64,000 nt of DNA from Tessaracoccus aquimaris (GTDB taxonomy: Bacteria; Actinomycetota; Actinomycetes; Propionibacteriales; Propionibacteriaceae). The stretch covers positions 2,790,001-2,854,000 of the forward strand of contig NZ_CP019606.1 in assembly GCF_001997345.1 (NCBI RefSeq). The letters are read 5' to 3'. A program made the translations under genes and the position numbers. The notes under the pieces were generated by a model. That model was not told the origin of the DNA and ran no database searches. It saw only the letters and a list, made by a program, of their open reading frames with translations. Below, piece after piece: positions 31,509-40,604 of this stretch. Every line of letters begins with the position of its first letter. The first letter of the stretch is position 1.

Positions 31509-32654
31509 ATGAAGCTTCGCAAGCTTGCAGTGGCCGCAGCCGGCCTGCTGCTGACGCTGTCGATGGCCGCGTGCGCCGGCGGCGGCGCCGGCTCCGGCAG
31601 CACCCCTGCCCCCACCGCCGGTGGCGGCGAGTCCAAGCCCGCTGTGGCAGGCGGCAAGGTCGGCGTGTCGATGCCGACCCGCACGTCCGAGCGCTGGATC
31701 CAGGACGGCAACGCCGTCGAGAAGCAGCTCAAGGAGGCCGGCTACGAGGTCTCGCTGCAGTTCGCCAACGACGACATCCCGACCCAGGCGCAGCAGATCG
31801 ACCAGATGATCACCCAGGGCGTCAAGGTCCTGATCATCGCCTCGATCGACGGCACGGCCCTCGCCCCGCAGCTCGACGCGGCCGCCGCCAAGGGCATCAA
31901 GGTCATCGCGTACGACCGCCTGATCCGCGACTCCAAGAACGTCGACTTCTACGTCTCCTTCGACAACTTCAAGGTCGGCGTCGCCCAGGGCGAGTCCCTC
32001 ATCGAGGGCCTCAAGGCCAGCGGCAAGCCCGCCCCGTGGAACGTCGAGCTGTTCGCAGGCTCCCTCGACGACAACAACGCACACTTCTTCTTCAACGGCG
32101 CGATGTCGGTCATCCAGCCGATGATCGACAGCGGCGACATCAAGATCGTTTCGGGCCAGACCTCGATCGACCAGGCCGCGACGCTGCGTTGGCAGCAGGA
32201 GACCGCGCAGAAGCGCATGGAGGACCTGCTGACGGCCAACTACCAGGGCGGCACCAAGGTTGACGGCGTGCTGTCGGCCTACGACGGCCTGTCCCGCGGC
32301 ATCATCACCGCCCTGCAGAACAACGGCTACTCCGGCACCGTCGGCGCCGGCTTCCCCGTCGTGACCGGCCAGGACGCCGAGATCGCCTCCGTCAAGCTGA
32401 TCCAGGACGGCATCCAGTACTCGACGATCTTCAAGGACACCCGTCTCCTGGCCGCGCAGGCCGTGAAGTCGGCGACCGACCTGCTCGAGGGCAAGGAGCC
32501 CGAGGCCAACAACACCAAGGACTACGACAACGGCGTGAAGGTCGTTCCCTCGTACCTCCTGGACGTGGTCACGGTCACCAAGGCAAACATCACCGAGGCG
32601 CTGGTCGACAGCGGCTACTGGACCCAGGCGCAGATCGACAAGGGCGTCGCCTGA
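31509..32654 (+). CDS. chvE: Monosaccharide ABC transporter substrate-binding lipoprotein (ChvE-like)
   Basis: A 381-residue secreted lipoprotein. Lys/Arg-hydrophobic signal ending at a lipobox with Cys22, then a Gly/Ser/Pro linker, then a two-lobed periplasmic-binding-protein type I fold. KVGVSMPTRTSERWIQDG and the segment with NVDFYVSFDNFKVGVAQG match ChvE/multiple-monosaccharide binders that feed GguAB. ATG at 31509 with AGGAGG 5 nt upstream. First gene of a three-gene operon; a hairpin after it probably explains higher expression of the binding protein than of the membrane parts. Confidence 0.92.
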   Translation: MKLRKLAVAAAGLLLTLSMAACAGGGAGSGSTPAPTAGGGESKPAVAGGKVGVSMPTRTSERWIQDGNAVEKQLKEAGYEVSLQFANDDIPTQAQQIDQMITQGVKVLIIASIDGTALAPQLDAAAAKGIKVIAYDRLIRDSKNVDFYVSFDNFKVGVAQGESLIEGLKASGKPAPWNVELFAGSLDDNNAHFFFNGAMSVIQPMIDSGDIKIVSGQTSIDQAATLRWQQETAQKRMEDLLTANYQGGTKVDGVLSAYDGLSRGIITALQNNGYSGTVGAGFPVVTGQDAEIASVKLIQDGIQYSTIFKDTRLLAAQAVKSATDLLEGKEPEANNTKDYDNGVKVVPSYLLDVVTVTKANITEALVDSGYWTQAQIDKGVA

Positions 32655-32668
32655 TCTGAGACCGTGGT

Positions 32669-32703
32669 ACGGCCCGGCATCGCGTGTCGGTGCCGGGCCG
32701 TTT
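32669..32703 (+). terminator. Intra-operon hairpin between binding protein and ATPase genes
   Basis: ACGGCCCGGCA and TGCCGGGCCGT form a perfect 11-bp stem with an 11-nt loop, followed by TTT. Likely a partial terminator or 3'-end stabiliser that raises binding-protein mRNA. Confidence 0.65.
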
Positions 32704-32740
32704 CACCCTCAGCTCCGCGCACAAGAAAGGTCAGGAACAG

Positions 32741-34273
32741 ATGGCCAAGCTTCTCCGGATGGAGAACATCACCAAGACATTCCCCGGCGTCAAGGCACTC
32801 TCCAACGTCAACCTCGAGGTGGAGGAGGGCGAGATCCACGCCATCTGCGGCGAGAACGGCGCAGGCAAGTCGACGCTGATGAAGGTGCTCTCGGGCGTCT
32901 ACCCGATGGGCACCTACGAGGGCGACATCGTCTTCGAAGACCGGGTCTGCAGCTTCTCCAACATCAATGACTCGGAGAAGGCAGGCATCGTCATCATCCA
33001 CCAGGAGTTGGCGCTGGTGCCGCTGCTCTCGATCGCCGAGAACATCTTCCTCGGCAACGAGCAGGTCGAGTCCGGGCGGATCAACTGGAACCGGACCAAC
33101 CACGAGGCGGCGAAGCTGCTTGCCCGGGTCGGCCTTGACGAGAATCCCGTCACCCCGATCAACCAGATCGGCGTCGGAAAGCAGCAGTTGGTCGAGATCG
33201 CCAAGGCGCTCTCCAAGGAGGTCAAGCTCCTGATCCTCGACGAGCCGACGGCAGCCCTCAACGACACCGACTCCGCGCACCTGCTCGAACTGCTCCGGCA
33301 GCTCAAGGCGGAGGGCATCACGTCCATCATGATCTCGCACAAGCTGAACGAGATCGTCGCCATCGCCGACTCCACCACCGTCATCCGAGACGGCTCGACC
33401 ATCGAGACCCTCGAGCGCGGGCCGGAGATGACCCAGGAACGGATCATCCGCGGCATGGTCGGACGCGACCTCGACAGCCTCTTCCCCGATCACACGCCCA
33501 ACATCGGCGAGGAGATCATGCGGGTCGAGGACTGGACGGTCATGCACCCGACCGTTGCGGGACGCAAGGTGGCCGACAGCGCCAGCTTCGACGTCCGCGC
33601 CGGCGAGATCGTCGGCATCGCAGGCCTGATGGGCGCTGGTCGCACCGAGCTCGCCATGAGCATCTTCGGGGAGTCCTACGGTCGCAAGATCGGCGGACAG
33701 CTCTACCTGCACGGCCAGCCGGTCCATCTGAGGTCCGTCGACGCCGCCATCGACGCGGGGCTTGCCTACGCCACCGAGGACCGCAAGCGCTACGGGCTGA
33801 ACCTGATCGACGACATCCGGCACAACATCTCGGCCGCATCGCTGAAGAAGATCTCCAATGGCGCGACCGTCGTCAACTCCAATGAGGAGATCAAGGTCGC
33901 AGAGAGCTTCCGCAAGTCGATGCGGATCAAGACCCCGACGGTGATGAACATCGTCGGACAACTCTCGGGCGGCAACCAGCAGAAGGTCGTGCTTTCCAAG
34001 TGGATGATGACCGAGCCTGACGTCCTGATCCTCGACGAGCCGACCCGCGGCATCGACGTCGGCGCCAAGTACGAGATCTACACCATCATCAACGCGCTCG
34101 CCGACGCCGGAAAGGCCGTCGTGGTGATCTCCTCGGAGCTCCCCGAACTGCTGGGCATCTGCGACCGCATTTTCACGCTGGCCTTCGGCCGCATCACCGG
34201 CCAATTCACCCGCGAAGAGGCCAATCAGGAGAACCTCATGAAGCTCATGACCAAGGAAAGGGAGGTCGCGTGA
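32741..34273 (+). CDS. gguA: Monosaccharide ABC transporter ATP-binding protein (GguA-like)
   Basis: A 510-residue protein with two ABC domains, typical of sugar importers. First half: Walker [10 protein letters not shown] (K43) and Walker [12 protein letters not shown]. Second half: degenerate Walker [11 protein letters not shown], signature LSGGNQQK and [15 protein letters not shown], the usual asymmetry of RbsA/XylG/GguA proteins. The ATG at 32741 matches family starts; an upstream in-frame ATG at 32684 lies in the hairpin. The stop overlaps the permease start (TGATG). Confidence 0.94.
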   Translation: MAKLLRMENITKTFPGVKALSNVNLEVEEGEIHAICGENGAGKSTLMKVLSGVYPMGTYEGDIVFEDRVCSFSNINDSEKAGIVIIHQELALVPLLSIAENIFLGNEQVESGRINWNRTNHEAAKLLARVGLDENPVTPINQIGVGKQQLVEIAKALSKEVKLLILDEPTAALNDTDSAHLLELLRQLKAEGITSIMISHKLNEIVAIADSTTVIRDGSTIETLERGPEMTQERIIRGMVGRDLDSLFPDHTPNIGEEIMRVEDWTVMHPTVAGRKVADSASFDVRAGEIVGIAGLMGAGRTELAMSIFGESYGRKIGGQLYLHGQPVHLRSVDAAIDAGLAYATEDRKRYGLNLIDDIRHNISAASLKKISNGATVVNSNEEIKVAESFRKSMRIKTPTVMNIVGQLSGGNQQKVVLSKWMMTEPDVLILDEPTRGIDVGAKYEIYTIINALADAGKAVVVISSELPELLGICDRIFTLAFGRITGQFTREEANQENLMKLMTKEREVA

Positions 34274-35448
34274 TGGCCGCCCTCAAGGACATGTTCACCA
34301 AGAACCTGCGACAGAGCGGCATCCTGATCGCCTTCGTCGCCATCACCCTGCTGTTCACGATCCTGACCAAGGGCGTCCTCCTGGACCCCCAGAACGTCAC
34401 CAACATCGTGCTGCAGTACTCCTACATCCTGATCCTCGCGATCGGCATGCTCTTCGTCATCGTCATCGGGCACATCGACCTGTCGGTCGGCTCGGTGATG
34501 GCCCTCGTCGGTGCCATCGCCGCGACCATGATCATCAAGGCAGGCATGCCGTGGTGGCTTGCCGTCATCGCCGGCATCGGCGTCGGCCTCCTGATCGGCG
34601 CATGGCAGGGCTTCTGGGTGGCCTACGTCGGCATCCCCGGCTTCATCGTGACGCTGTCGGGCATGCTCCTGTTCCGCGGCATGACGTTCCTGGTGCTCGA
34701 CTCGGTGTCGCTTTCCCCCATGACGCCGGAGTACCAGGCGATCGCGACAGGCTTCCTCAACGGACTGTTGGGAGGCATGGGCTTCGACCTGTTCACCATG
34801 GTCGTCGGCGCCCTCGCCGTGGTCGGCTACGCCTGGTCGCAGTGGCGCACCCGGATGGCCCGCATCAAGTACGAGCAGCAGGTCGAGTCGATGGCGCTGT
34901 TCATCGTCAAGCTGGTCCTGATCGCGGCCGTCGTGCTGTTCTTCGCCTGGAAGCTGGCCACCTCACGCGGCTTCCCGATCGTGCTGTTCATCCTCGCCGC
35001 GCTGATCCTGATCTACGGCTACGTGTCGAAGAACACCATCTACGGTCGCCACGTCTTCGCCATCGGTGGCAACCTCAACGCCGCGCTGCTCTCGGGCGTC
35101 AAGGTGAAGAGGACGCTGTTCATGGCCTACGTGAACATGGGCCTGCTCGCGGGCATCGCGGGCATCGTCTACTCGTCGCGCTCGAACGGCGCCCAGCCCG
35201 CTGCGGGTAACGGCATCGAACTCGACGCCATCGCGGCCTGTTTCATCGGTGGCGCGGCCGTCACCGGCGGCGTCGGCACGGTCGGCGGCGCCATGGTCGG
35301 TGGCCTCGTGATGGCCGTGATGACCAACGGCATGCAGTTGATGGGCGTTCCGACGTCGATCCAGCAGATCGTCAAGGGCCTCGTGCTGCTGCTCGCAGTC
35401 GCCTTCGACATCTGGAACAAGCGGAGGGCCGCGGCCGCCAAGGCCTGA
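34273..35448 (+). CDS. gguB: Monosaccharide ABC transporter permease (GguB-like)
   Basis: A 391-residue inner-membrane permease with about 10 helices of the RbsC/XylH/GguB type. IGMLFVIVIGHIDLSVGSV and FIGGAAVTGGVGTVGGAMVGG are conserved family segments. A longer loop (about 190-215) is as in GguB. The ATG overlaps the ATPase stop by one base; a GTG three bases earlier (34270) is an alternative. GGGAGG lies upstream. Operon end; terminator follows. Confidence 0.94.
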   Translation: MAALKDMFTKNLRQSGILIAFVAITLLFTILTKGVLLDPQNVTNIVLQYSYILILAIGMLFVIVIGHIDLSVGSVMALVGAIAATMIIKAGMPWWLAVIAGIGVGLLIGAWQGFWVAYVGIPGFIVTLSGMLLFRGMTFLVLDSVSLSPMTPEYQAIATGFLNGLLGGMGFDLFTMVVGALAVVGYAWSQWRTRMARIKYEQQVESMALFIVKLVLIAAVVLFFAWKLATSRGFPIVLFILAALILIYGYVSKNTIYGRHVFAIGGNLNAALLSGVKVKRTLFMAYVNMGLLAGIAGIVYSSRSNGAQPAAGNGIELDAIAACFIGGAAVTGGVGTVGGAMVGGLVMAVMTNGMQLMGVPTSIQQIVKGLVLLLAVAFDIWNKRRAAAAKA

Positions 35449-35464
35449 TCCTCCAGATTCCACG

Positions 35465-35496
35465 CGACGGCACGCTCCCCAGGGGGCGTGCCGTCG
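35465..35496 (+). terminator. Terminator of the chvE-gguAB operon
   Basis: CGACGGCACGC and GCGTGCCGTCG form a perfect 11-bp stem, 17 nt after the stop. Confidence 0.75.
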
Positions 35497-35504
35497 TCGC
35501 GTCC

Positions 35505-35510
35505 TAAGGT
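35505..35510 (+). promoter_or_regulatory. -10 element of a leaderless hydrolase transcript
   Basis: TAAGGT, then 6 nt, then GTG at 35517; no Shine-Dalgarno. Confidence 0.55.
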
Positions 35511-35516
35511 GGTCAC

Positions 35517-36257
35517 GTGCAGCAATGGATGTATCGGATCGAAGGGCTCGAGGTGCAGGTCGTCGCGTCCGACGCCGCCGAGGATGAGCAGACGTTCGTG
35601 CTTGTGCATGGCATCGGCGTGGCCGCCTCGTACTTCGAACCGCTGGCCCGCGAACTCCGCTCCCGCGGCCGGGTGGTCGCCGTCAACCTGCCTGGCTTCG
35701 GGCCGACCAAGGACCCCGACCACGCGGTGCGGATCTCCCAGTTCGCGCGGGTGGCGCGGGAGGCGGTCGCCCGCAGCGGCGTTGAGACCGCCGTGTGGGT
35801 GGGCCACTCGATGGGAACCCAGGTCGTCACGGAGGCCGTCGCCCAGGACCCGAAGATCGCCACCCGGGTCGTCCTGCTCTCCCCCGTCGTCAACATCCGG
35901 GAGCGCCGCCCACGCACCCTCGCATGGCGGTTCGCCCGCTCGGCGGCGCGCGAGTCGGTCCCTTCCGCCGCGGCGTCGGTGAAGGCCCTGCTTGGCGGCG
36001 GGCTGCGCTCCTTCGTGCGGACCTTCCCGATCATGGTCGCCTACCCCATCGAGGAGCGGATCCGCGCCGTCCCGAACGACGTGCTGCTGGTCACCGGCGA
36101 ACTGGACGAGACGGCGCCGCGCGACTGGCTGGACTACCTGGGGCAGCGGGCCGGGGGCAGCGCCGAGGTGCAGGTCGTGCCGCACGCCTCGCACCAGGCG
36201 ATGTTCACCAGGCCCGACGTGGTGGCCGGCCTGATCTGCGGGGATGCCGGTGCGTGA
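35517..36257 (+). CDS. Alpha/beta hydrolase
   Basis: A 246-residue alpha/beta-fold hydrolase. Oxyanion segment VLVHGIGVAASYF (about 30-42), nucleophile elbow VGHSMGTQ, and a C-terminal histidine in HASHQAMF; an Asp near GELDETAP likely completes the triad. Substrate unknown. Begins with a GTG six bases after a TAAGGT -10 (leaderless). The next hydrolase gene overlaps its end by 14 bp, implying a two-gene operon of related enzymes. Confidence 0.87.
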   Translation: MQQWMYRIEGLEVQVVASDAAEDEQTFVLVHGIGVAASYFEPLARELRSRGRVVAVNLPGFGPTKDPDHAVRISQFARVAREAVARSGVETAVWVGHSMGTQVVTEAVAQDPKIATRVVLLSPVVNIRERRPRTLAWRFARSAARESVPSAAASVKALLGGGLRSFVRTFPIMVAYPIEERIRAVPNDVLLVTGELDETAPRDWLDYLGQRAGGSAEVQVVPHASHQAMFTRPDVVAGLICGDAGA

Positions 36258-36966
36258 GGGCATCGCCCGCCTCGCGTCGTTCGCCAGGGACTGGACGATC
36301 GGGCTGAGCGACCTGGCCCGTGCGATCCTCCCAGGCCGCAGACCCGCCCGCCCCGGACACGGCGGTGAGTGCGCCGCCATCCCCGTCGTGGTGCTGCCGG
36401 GCATCCTCGAGAATCCGCGCTACCTGAGCCCGTTCACGACGTGGCTCGCGGCCGCCGGGCACCCGGTCACGACGGTGGCATCACTCGGCTGGAACGTGTC
36501 TGGGCTCGCGACCTCCGTCGACCGGGTGTTCGACGAGGTCGGCGGGATGGGCCTGCGCGACGCCGTCCTCGTGGCCCACTCGAAGGGCGGGCTGATCGGC
36601 AAGGCGATGCTGCGCGACCCGCGTTCTCAGGGGATGCTGATCGGCATGGTCGCCGTCGCGACCCCGTTCTCCGGATCGGTGCTGTGGGAGCGTGCCCAGG
36701 CGACCGCCGCGGTGCGCCGCTCCCCGCTCGGCCTCTTCCACCCGGCGAGCGCCGAACTGGCTGGCCTCGCCGTCGACGGCTCCGTCAACGCCCGGATCGT
36801 GTCGCTGCAGCCGAGCTTCGACCAGGTCGTGCCGAAAGGCTCGCACCTCGAGGGCGCCGTCAACGAGATGCTCCCGGTCGGCGGCCACTTCCGCTCGGTG
36901 CGCGACCCGGCGTCCTGGGCGGTGATCCACGCCCACGTGGATCGGCTGGGCGCGACCCGATCTTGA
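36244..36966 (+). CDS. Alpha/beta hydrolase, lipase/PGAP1-like
   Basis: A 240-residue hydrolase with VVVLPGILENPRYLSPF (oxyanion region), nucleophile elbow VAHSKGGLIG and late His residues (GGHFRSV, VIHAHVD). The lid-type and lipase-like elbow suggest an ester or lipid substrate. Its start is inside the end of the previous hydrolase gene (14-bp overlap, different frame), so translation is probably coupled. It ends 1 bp before the convergent fadD stop. Confidence 0.82.
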   Translation: MPVREGIARLASFARDWTIGLSDLARAILPGRRPARPGHGGECAAIPVVVLPGILENPRYLSPFTTWLAAAGHPVTTVASLGWNVSGLATSVDRVFDEVGGMGLRDAVLVAHSKGGLIGKAMLRDPRSQGMLIGMVAVATPFSGSVLWERAQATAAVRRSPLGLFHPASAELAGLAVDGSVNARIVSLQPSFDQVVPKGSHLEGAVNEMLPVGGHFRSVRDPASWAVIHAHVDRLGATRS

Positions 36967-36967
36967 G

Positions 36968-38674
36968 CTAGTGAGGCAGGGGCGACAGGGCGGCGAGGTC
37001 GTCGCGGACCTGCTTGCGCAGCACCTTCCCGAGCATCGACTTGGGCAGTTCGTCGATGAGGTAGAAGTCGCGCGGCACCTTGTATCCGGTCAGCCGCTCC
37101 TTGCACCAGGCGCGCAGGTCGGCGTGGGTCAGAGTCGTGCCGGGCTCCGGGGTGATGGCGGCGATGACGCGCTCGCCCCCGACCTCCTCGTTGGGAAGTC
37201 CGACCACAGCGACGTCGCGCACCCCTGGGTGCGTGAGCAGGACGGCCTCGACCTCGGAGGGCGCGACGTTGAAGCCGCCGGTGATGATCAGTTCCTTGAC
37301 CCGGTCGACGATCGAGGTGAAGCCGTCCTCGTCGACCGTGACGATGTCGCCGGTGCGCAGCCAGCGCCCTGGCAGCAGGGTCTTCTCTGTCTCCACCTCG
37401 TTGTGCCAGTAGCCATGGAACACCTGCGGGCCGTGGATGAGGAGTTCGCCGCGCTCGCCCTGCGCGACCTCGCGGGTCGGGTCCTCCGGGTCGACGACCT
37501 TCATCCAGGTGCTGGGGAACGGGACGCCGATGGTGCCCGTCCGGCGCGACGCCGCGAACGGGTTGCCGAGGCACACCGGCGATGCCTCGGTCATGCCGTA
37601 CCCCTCGACGAGCAGCCCGCCGGAGACCGACTCCCACAGTTCGACGGTGGAGTTGGGCAGCGACATCGCGCCGGAGATGCAGTACTTGGCCGTGCGAAGC
37701 GAGATGCCGCGTTCCTTTGCGCGCTTCGCCGTCGCCTCGTAGATCGGAGGCACGGCGCAGTACACCGTCGGCGGGTGCTTCTTGGCCGCGTCGAGCACCA
37801 TGTCGACGTCGAACTGCGGGAAGAGCACCAGGCGGGCCTGCTTGAGGATGCCGTAGGTCAGGAAGAGCGTCATGCCGAACGCGTGGAACATCGGCAGGAT
37901 CGCGTAGAACGTCTCCCTGCGATACTGCGCGCCGTGCATCCACGCCTCGCCCTGGCGGGCGTTGGAGAACAGGTTGGAGTGCGTGAGGATCGCGCCCTTC
38001 GGCTGGCCGGTGGTGCCGGAGGTGTACTGGACGACCGCGACGTCGTCGACCGTCGGGCGCGGGTGGCCAGGGTCGATCGGCGGGCTGCTGAGCAGCTTCT
38101 CCCAACTGATGGTGTCGCGCGCGGGCTGGGTGAGCCTGTCGCGGGTCTGGCGAAGCTTCTTGACGGGGAGGCTGAGCGCCAGGCGCTTGACGGTGGGGAA
38201 CGCCTGCAGCAGGTTGACCGCCACGATGGCGTCGAGGGTGATGTCGGCGGGCTGTTCGCGCAGCTTGGCGACGGCCACGTCCCACGCGATGACGACGCGC
38301 GCGCCGTGGTCCTCGAAGAGGTGGCGCAGTTCGCGGGCCGTGTAGAGCGGGTTGTGCTCGACCACGATCGCGCCAAGGCGCAGCACCGCGTAGAACGCGA
38401 CGACATGCTGGGGGCAGTTGGGCAGGATCAGCGCGACCCGGTCGCCCGCCTTGACGCCGAGCCCACGCAGCCCTTCCGCCGCGCGGGAGATCTGATCGCC
38501 GAGGGAGGTGTAGGTCGTCTCCTTGCCGAAGAACTCAAGCGCGACCGCGTCGCCTCCCTCCGCCACAGATCTTTCGTAGAGCCCGACAAGTGATTCGGTG
38601 GGCAGTTCGATCTCGGCGGGGACCCCGGGCTGATAGTGCTTGGTCCAGGGTGCGGGTAGGGACGATGTACTCAT
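36968..38674 (-). CDS. fadD: Long-chain fatty acid-CoA ligase (AMP-forming)
   Basis: A 568-residue ANL-superfamily enzyme that activates fatty acids to acyl-CoA via an acyl-adenylate. The P-loop VVQYTSGTTGQPKGAIL, the VEGYGMTEASPV core motif, the hinge WLRTGDIVTVDEDGF and the C-terminal SMLGKVLRKQVRDDL (catalytic Lys region) are all present, and length is normal. The start overlaps the stop of the upstream GNAT gene (ATGA), so the two are co-translated. Confidence 0.94.
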   Translation of the reverse strand: MSTSSLPAPWTKHYQPGVPAEIELPTESLVGLYERSVAEGGDAVALEFFGKETTYTSLGDQISRAAEGLRGLGVKAGDRVALILPNCPQHVVAFYAVLRLGAIVVEHNPLYTARELRHLFEDHGARVVIAWDVAVAKLREQPADITLDAIVAVNLLQAFPTVKRLALSLPVKKLRQTRDRLTQPARDTISWEKLLSSPPIDPGHPRPTVDDVAVVQYTSGTTGQPKGAILTHSNLFSNARQGEAWMHGAQYRRETFYAILPMFHAFGMTLFLTYGILKQARLVLFPQFDVDMVLDAAKKHPPTVYCAVPPIYEATAKRAKERGISLRTAKYCISGAMSLPNSTVELWESVSGGLLVEGYGMTEASPVCLGNPFAASRRTGTIGVPFPSTWMKVVDPEDPTREVAQGERGELLIHGPQVFHGYWHNEVETEKTLLPGRWLRTGDIVTVDEDGFTSIVDRVKELIITGGFNVAPSEVEAVLLTHPGVRDVAVVGLPNEEVGGERVIAAITPEPGTTLTHADLRAWCKERLTGYKVPRDFYLIDELPKSMLGKVLRKQVRDDLAALSPLPH

Positions 38675-39171
38675 GGGGCCATCATCTCAGGTCGCCTCCC
38701 GGGCGCCGCGAGGGCCGAGCGGTAGAGCCGGATGAGGGCATGGCCGTCGTCGGCGCTGACGCCACGGATCGTCGGGAGTGCCGTGACGAACCGGAAGCCG
38801 AACCGGTCGTGCAGCGCGATCGAGGCGGCGTTGTGTTCGTTGGTGAAGTAGAACGCCTCCGACGCGCGGTGGGCGATCCAGTCGAGACGGTCCCGCGTCA
38901 ACAGGAGACCGATGCCCCGGCGCCGCCACTGGTCCGCAACGACGACGCCGCCGAGGTAGTGCCCTGCGGGCGCGACGCCGTCCGCCTCGAGGTGGCGGTG
39001 GGTCTTGGCGAACCCGACCACCCGACCCTCGTGCGTGGCGACCAACGCGAGCCTGTCGACGCGCTCCTCGAACGCCCTTTCCGGCCAGGCCGGGCGACCC
39101 AGGGTCGCACAGACGGCGGCCGCCACCGGGTGATCGCCGGGCCGGGCTGGGCGGATGAGGAGATCGCTCAC
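38671..39171 (-). CDS. GNAT-family N-acetyltransferase
   Basis: A 166-residue acetyltransferase with the acetyl-CoA loop VVVADQWRRRGIGLLLTRDRL (about 75-95) and NEHNAASIALHDRFGF near the C-terminus. It is upstream of fadD with a 4-bp overlap. A role in regulating the ligase by lysine acetylation is possible, since GNATs control acyl-CoA synthetases in many bacteria, but only the gene order supports this. GTG start at 39171. Confidence 0.83.
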   Translation of the reverse strand: MSDLLIRPARPGDHPVAAAVCATLGRPAWPERAFEERVDRLALVATHEGRVVGFAKTHRHLEADGVAPAGHYLGGVVVADQWRRRGIGLLLTRDRLDWIAHRASEAFYFTNEHNAASIALHDRFGFRFVTALPTIRGVSADDGHALIRLYRSALAAPGRRPEMMAP

Positions 39172-39281
39172 CCGATATGTCTACCAGGGGTGCAGGGCGC
39201 GGCTCACCGTCCGTCATTGCCGGGTCGACGTTGACCGCAAAACCTTGTAGCCTTTCGTTAGTAAACCCCCTTGAAAAATTG

Positions 39282-39308
39282 CACCCCAAGGGGTGAAGTC
39301 GATATCCT
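39282..39308 (+). promoter_or_regulatory. Palindromic operator and -10 of the MerR-family gene
   Basis: CACCCC-AA-GGGGTG at 39282-39295 is an inverted repeat, and TATCCT at 39303-39308 fits TANNNT with 9 nt to the ATG at 39318. A CCCCTT at 39266-39271 gives a second arm. Probable autoregulatory MerR site. Confidence 0.45.
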
Positions 39309-39317
39309 GCCCACCTA

Positions 39318-39986
39318 ATGTTCACCCAAACGGATTCAACCATGTGGATCTCTGGTCTCGCTGCGGCCACCGACGTCCCCGTTGCGACTCTCAAGTACTA
39401 CCTGCGCGAGGGCCTCCTGATGCCCGGACACGCCACGAGCCGTACCCGCGCCACCTACGACCAGCGCCACGTCGACAGGGTCCGGTTGATCCGGGCGCTG
39501 CTCGAGTCGGGCGGCGTCGGCATCGCGGGCACCCGACGCGTCCTCGAGGCGCTCGAGACGCCCCCGACCTCCCCTTGGGAGTTCCTCGGGGTCGCGCATC
39601 GCAGCCTTCCGTACCCGTCGCAGCCAGTGGAGCCCTCAGATGAGGTGCTCGACGTGCTCGCGGAGGTCGGCTGGGACAAGGGGCCCGACTATCTCGAACT
39701 CGCTGGCGCCGTCACCGCCGCGATGGAGCACGCGAGGTCGGCCGGGCTGGACCTGCCGACCGACGTGTTGGAGCGCTACATCCGGGCAGTCCGCTCGATC
39801 GCGGAGGTCGACATCGAGATGACCGGCTCGGCCGCGTCCCCCACCGACGCGCTGCGCCGCGTCGTGCTCGGCACCGTGCTGATGGATCCGCTGATCCTGA
39901 CGCTGCGTCGCCTCGCGCAGAAGGCCGTCTCGCACGAGGTCTTCGGCGGGGCGCAGCAGCAGCCCGGGCCGACGCCCGCTTCCTGA
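39318..39986 (+). CDS. MerR-family transcriptional regulator
   Basis: A 222-residue regulator. N-terminal winged helix WISGLAAATDVPVATLKYYLREGLL (about 9-33) with the MerR RxxYxxxxVxR-like TYDQRHVDRVRLIRALLE continuation, then a dimerisation helix and a ~140-residue effector domain without Cys clusters, so a metal sensor is unlikely. Relatives respond to small organics or act in drug tolerance. Probably leaderless; a second ATG at 39342 is possible. Divergent from the GNAT-fadD operon, which it might control. Confidence 0.84.
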   Translation: MFTQTDSTMWISGLAAATDVPVATLKYYLREGLLMPGHATSRTRATYDQRHVDRVRLIRALLESGGVGIAGTRRVLEALETPPTSPWEFLGVAHRSLPYPSQPVEPSDEVLDVLAEVGWDKGPDYLELAGAVTAAMEHARSAGLDLPTDVLERYIRAVRSIAEVDIEMTGSAASPTDALRRVVLGTVLMDPLILTLRRLAQKAVSHEVFGGAQQQPGPTPAS

Positions 39987-40011
39987 CGACCAGTCGCCGA
40001 GAATGGGGTCC

Positions 40012-40530
40012 ATGGAGATCTCGGTTCTGCTCGGCGACATCACCCGGCAACGGGTCGACGCGGTGGTCAACGCCGCCAATCGGGCCATGCGTGGCGGGGG
40101 CGGGGTCGACGGCGCCATCCACAGGGTGGGCGGCCCACAGATCCTTGCCGAGTGCATCCGACGTTTCCCCGACGGGCTCGCCACGGGCGATGCCGGTTGG
40201 ACGACCGCAGGCGACCTGCCCGCCCGCTGGGTGATCCACACGGTCGGCCCGAACCATGCCGGGGGCGAGCGGGACCGCTCTCTGCTCACGTCGTGCTATC
40301 GACGCAGCCTTCAGGTCGCCGACGACCTGGGCGCCGAGCGCGTGGCCTTCCCGCTGATCAGCGCGGGCATCTACGGCTGGCCGAAGGACGACGCCATCGA
40401 CGCCGCCGTCGAGACGCTGCGCCAGACCCCTACCCGGGTGAGCGAGGCCGTCCTCGTCGCCTTCGACGAGGCGACCCACCGAGCCATCGCCGGTCGGCTC
40501 GCCGCCGACCGGGGCGGCACCGCCAGCTAG
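40012..40530 (+). CDS. Macrodomain protein (ADP-ribose/O-acetyl-ADP-ribose hydrolase)
   Basis: A 172-residue MacroD-type macrodomain that removes or hydrolyses ADP-ribose and O-acetyl-ADP-ribose. GDITRQRVDAVVNAANRAMRGGGGVDGAIHRVGG is present in the N-terminal third (only parts quoted: GDIT, VVNAAN, GGGGVDGAIH), with FPLISAGIYGWP near 120. Start at 40012 with GGGG upstream; an ATG at 40003 is also open. Alone between the MerR gene and the CtaA-like gene. Confidence 0.9.
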   Translation: MEISVLLGDITRQRVDAVVNAANRAMRGGGGVDGAIHRVGGPQILAECIRRFPDGLATGDAGWTTAGDLPARWVIHTVGPNHAGGERDRSLLTSCYRRSLQVADDLGAERVAFPLISAGIYGWPKDDAIDAAVETLRQTPTRVSEAVLVAFDEATHRAIAGRLAADRGGTAS

Positions 40531-40604
40531 CAGACCCCGACGCGAGCGCCGGGCAGCCTGCTGATTGGATGAACGCAGTCATCCCCCGGAGGAGGTCTGC
40601 GCCC

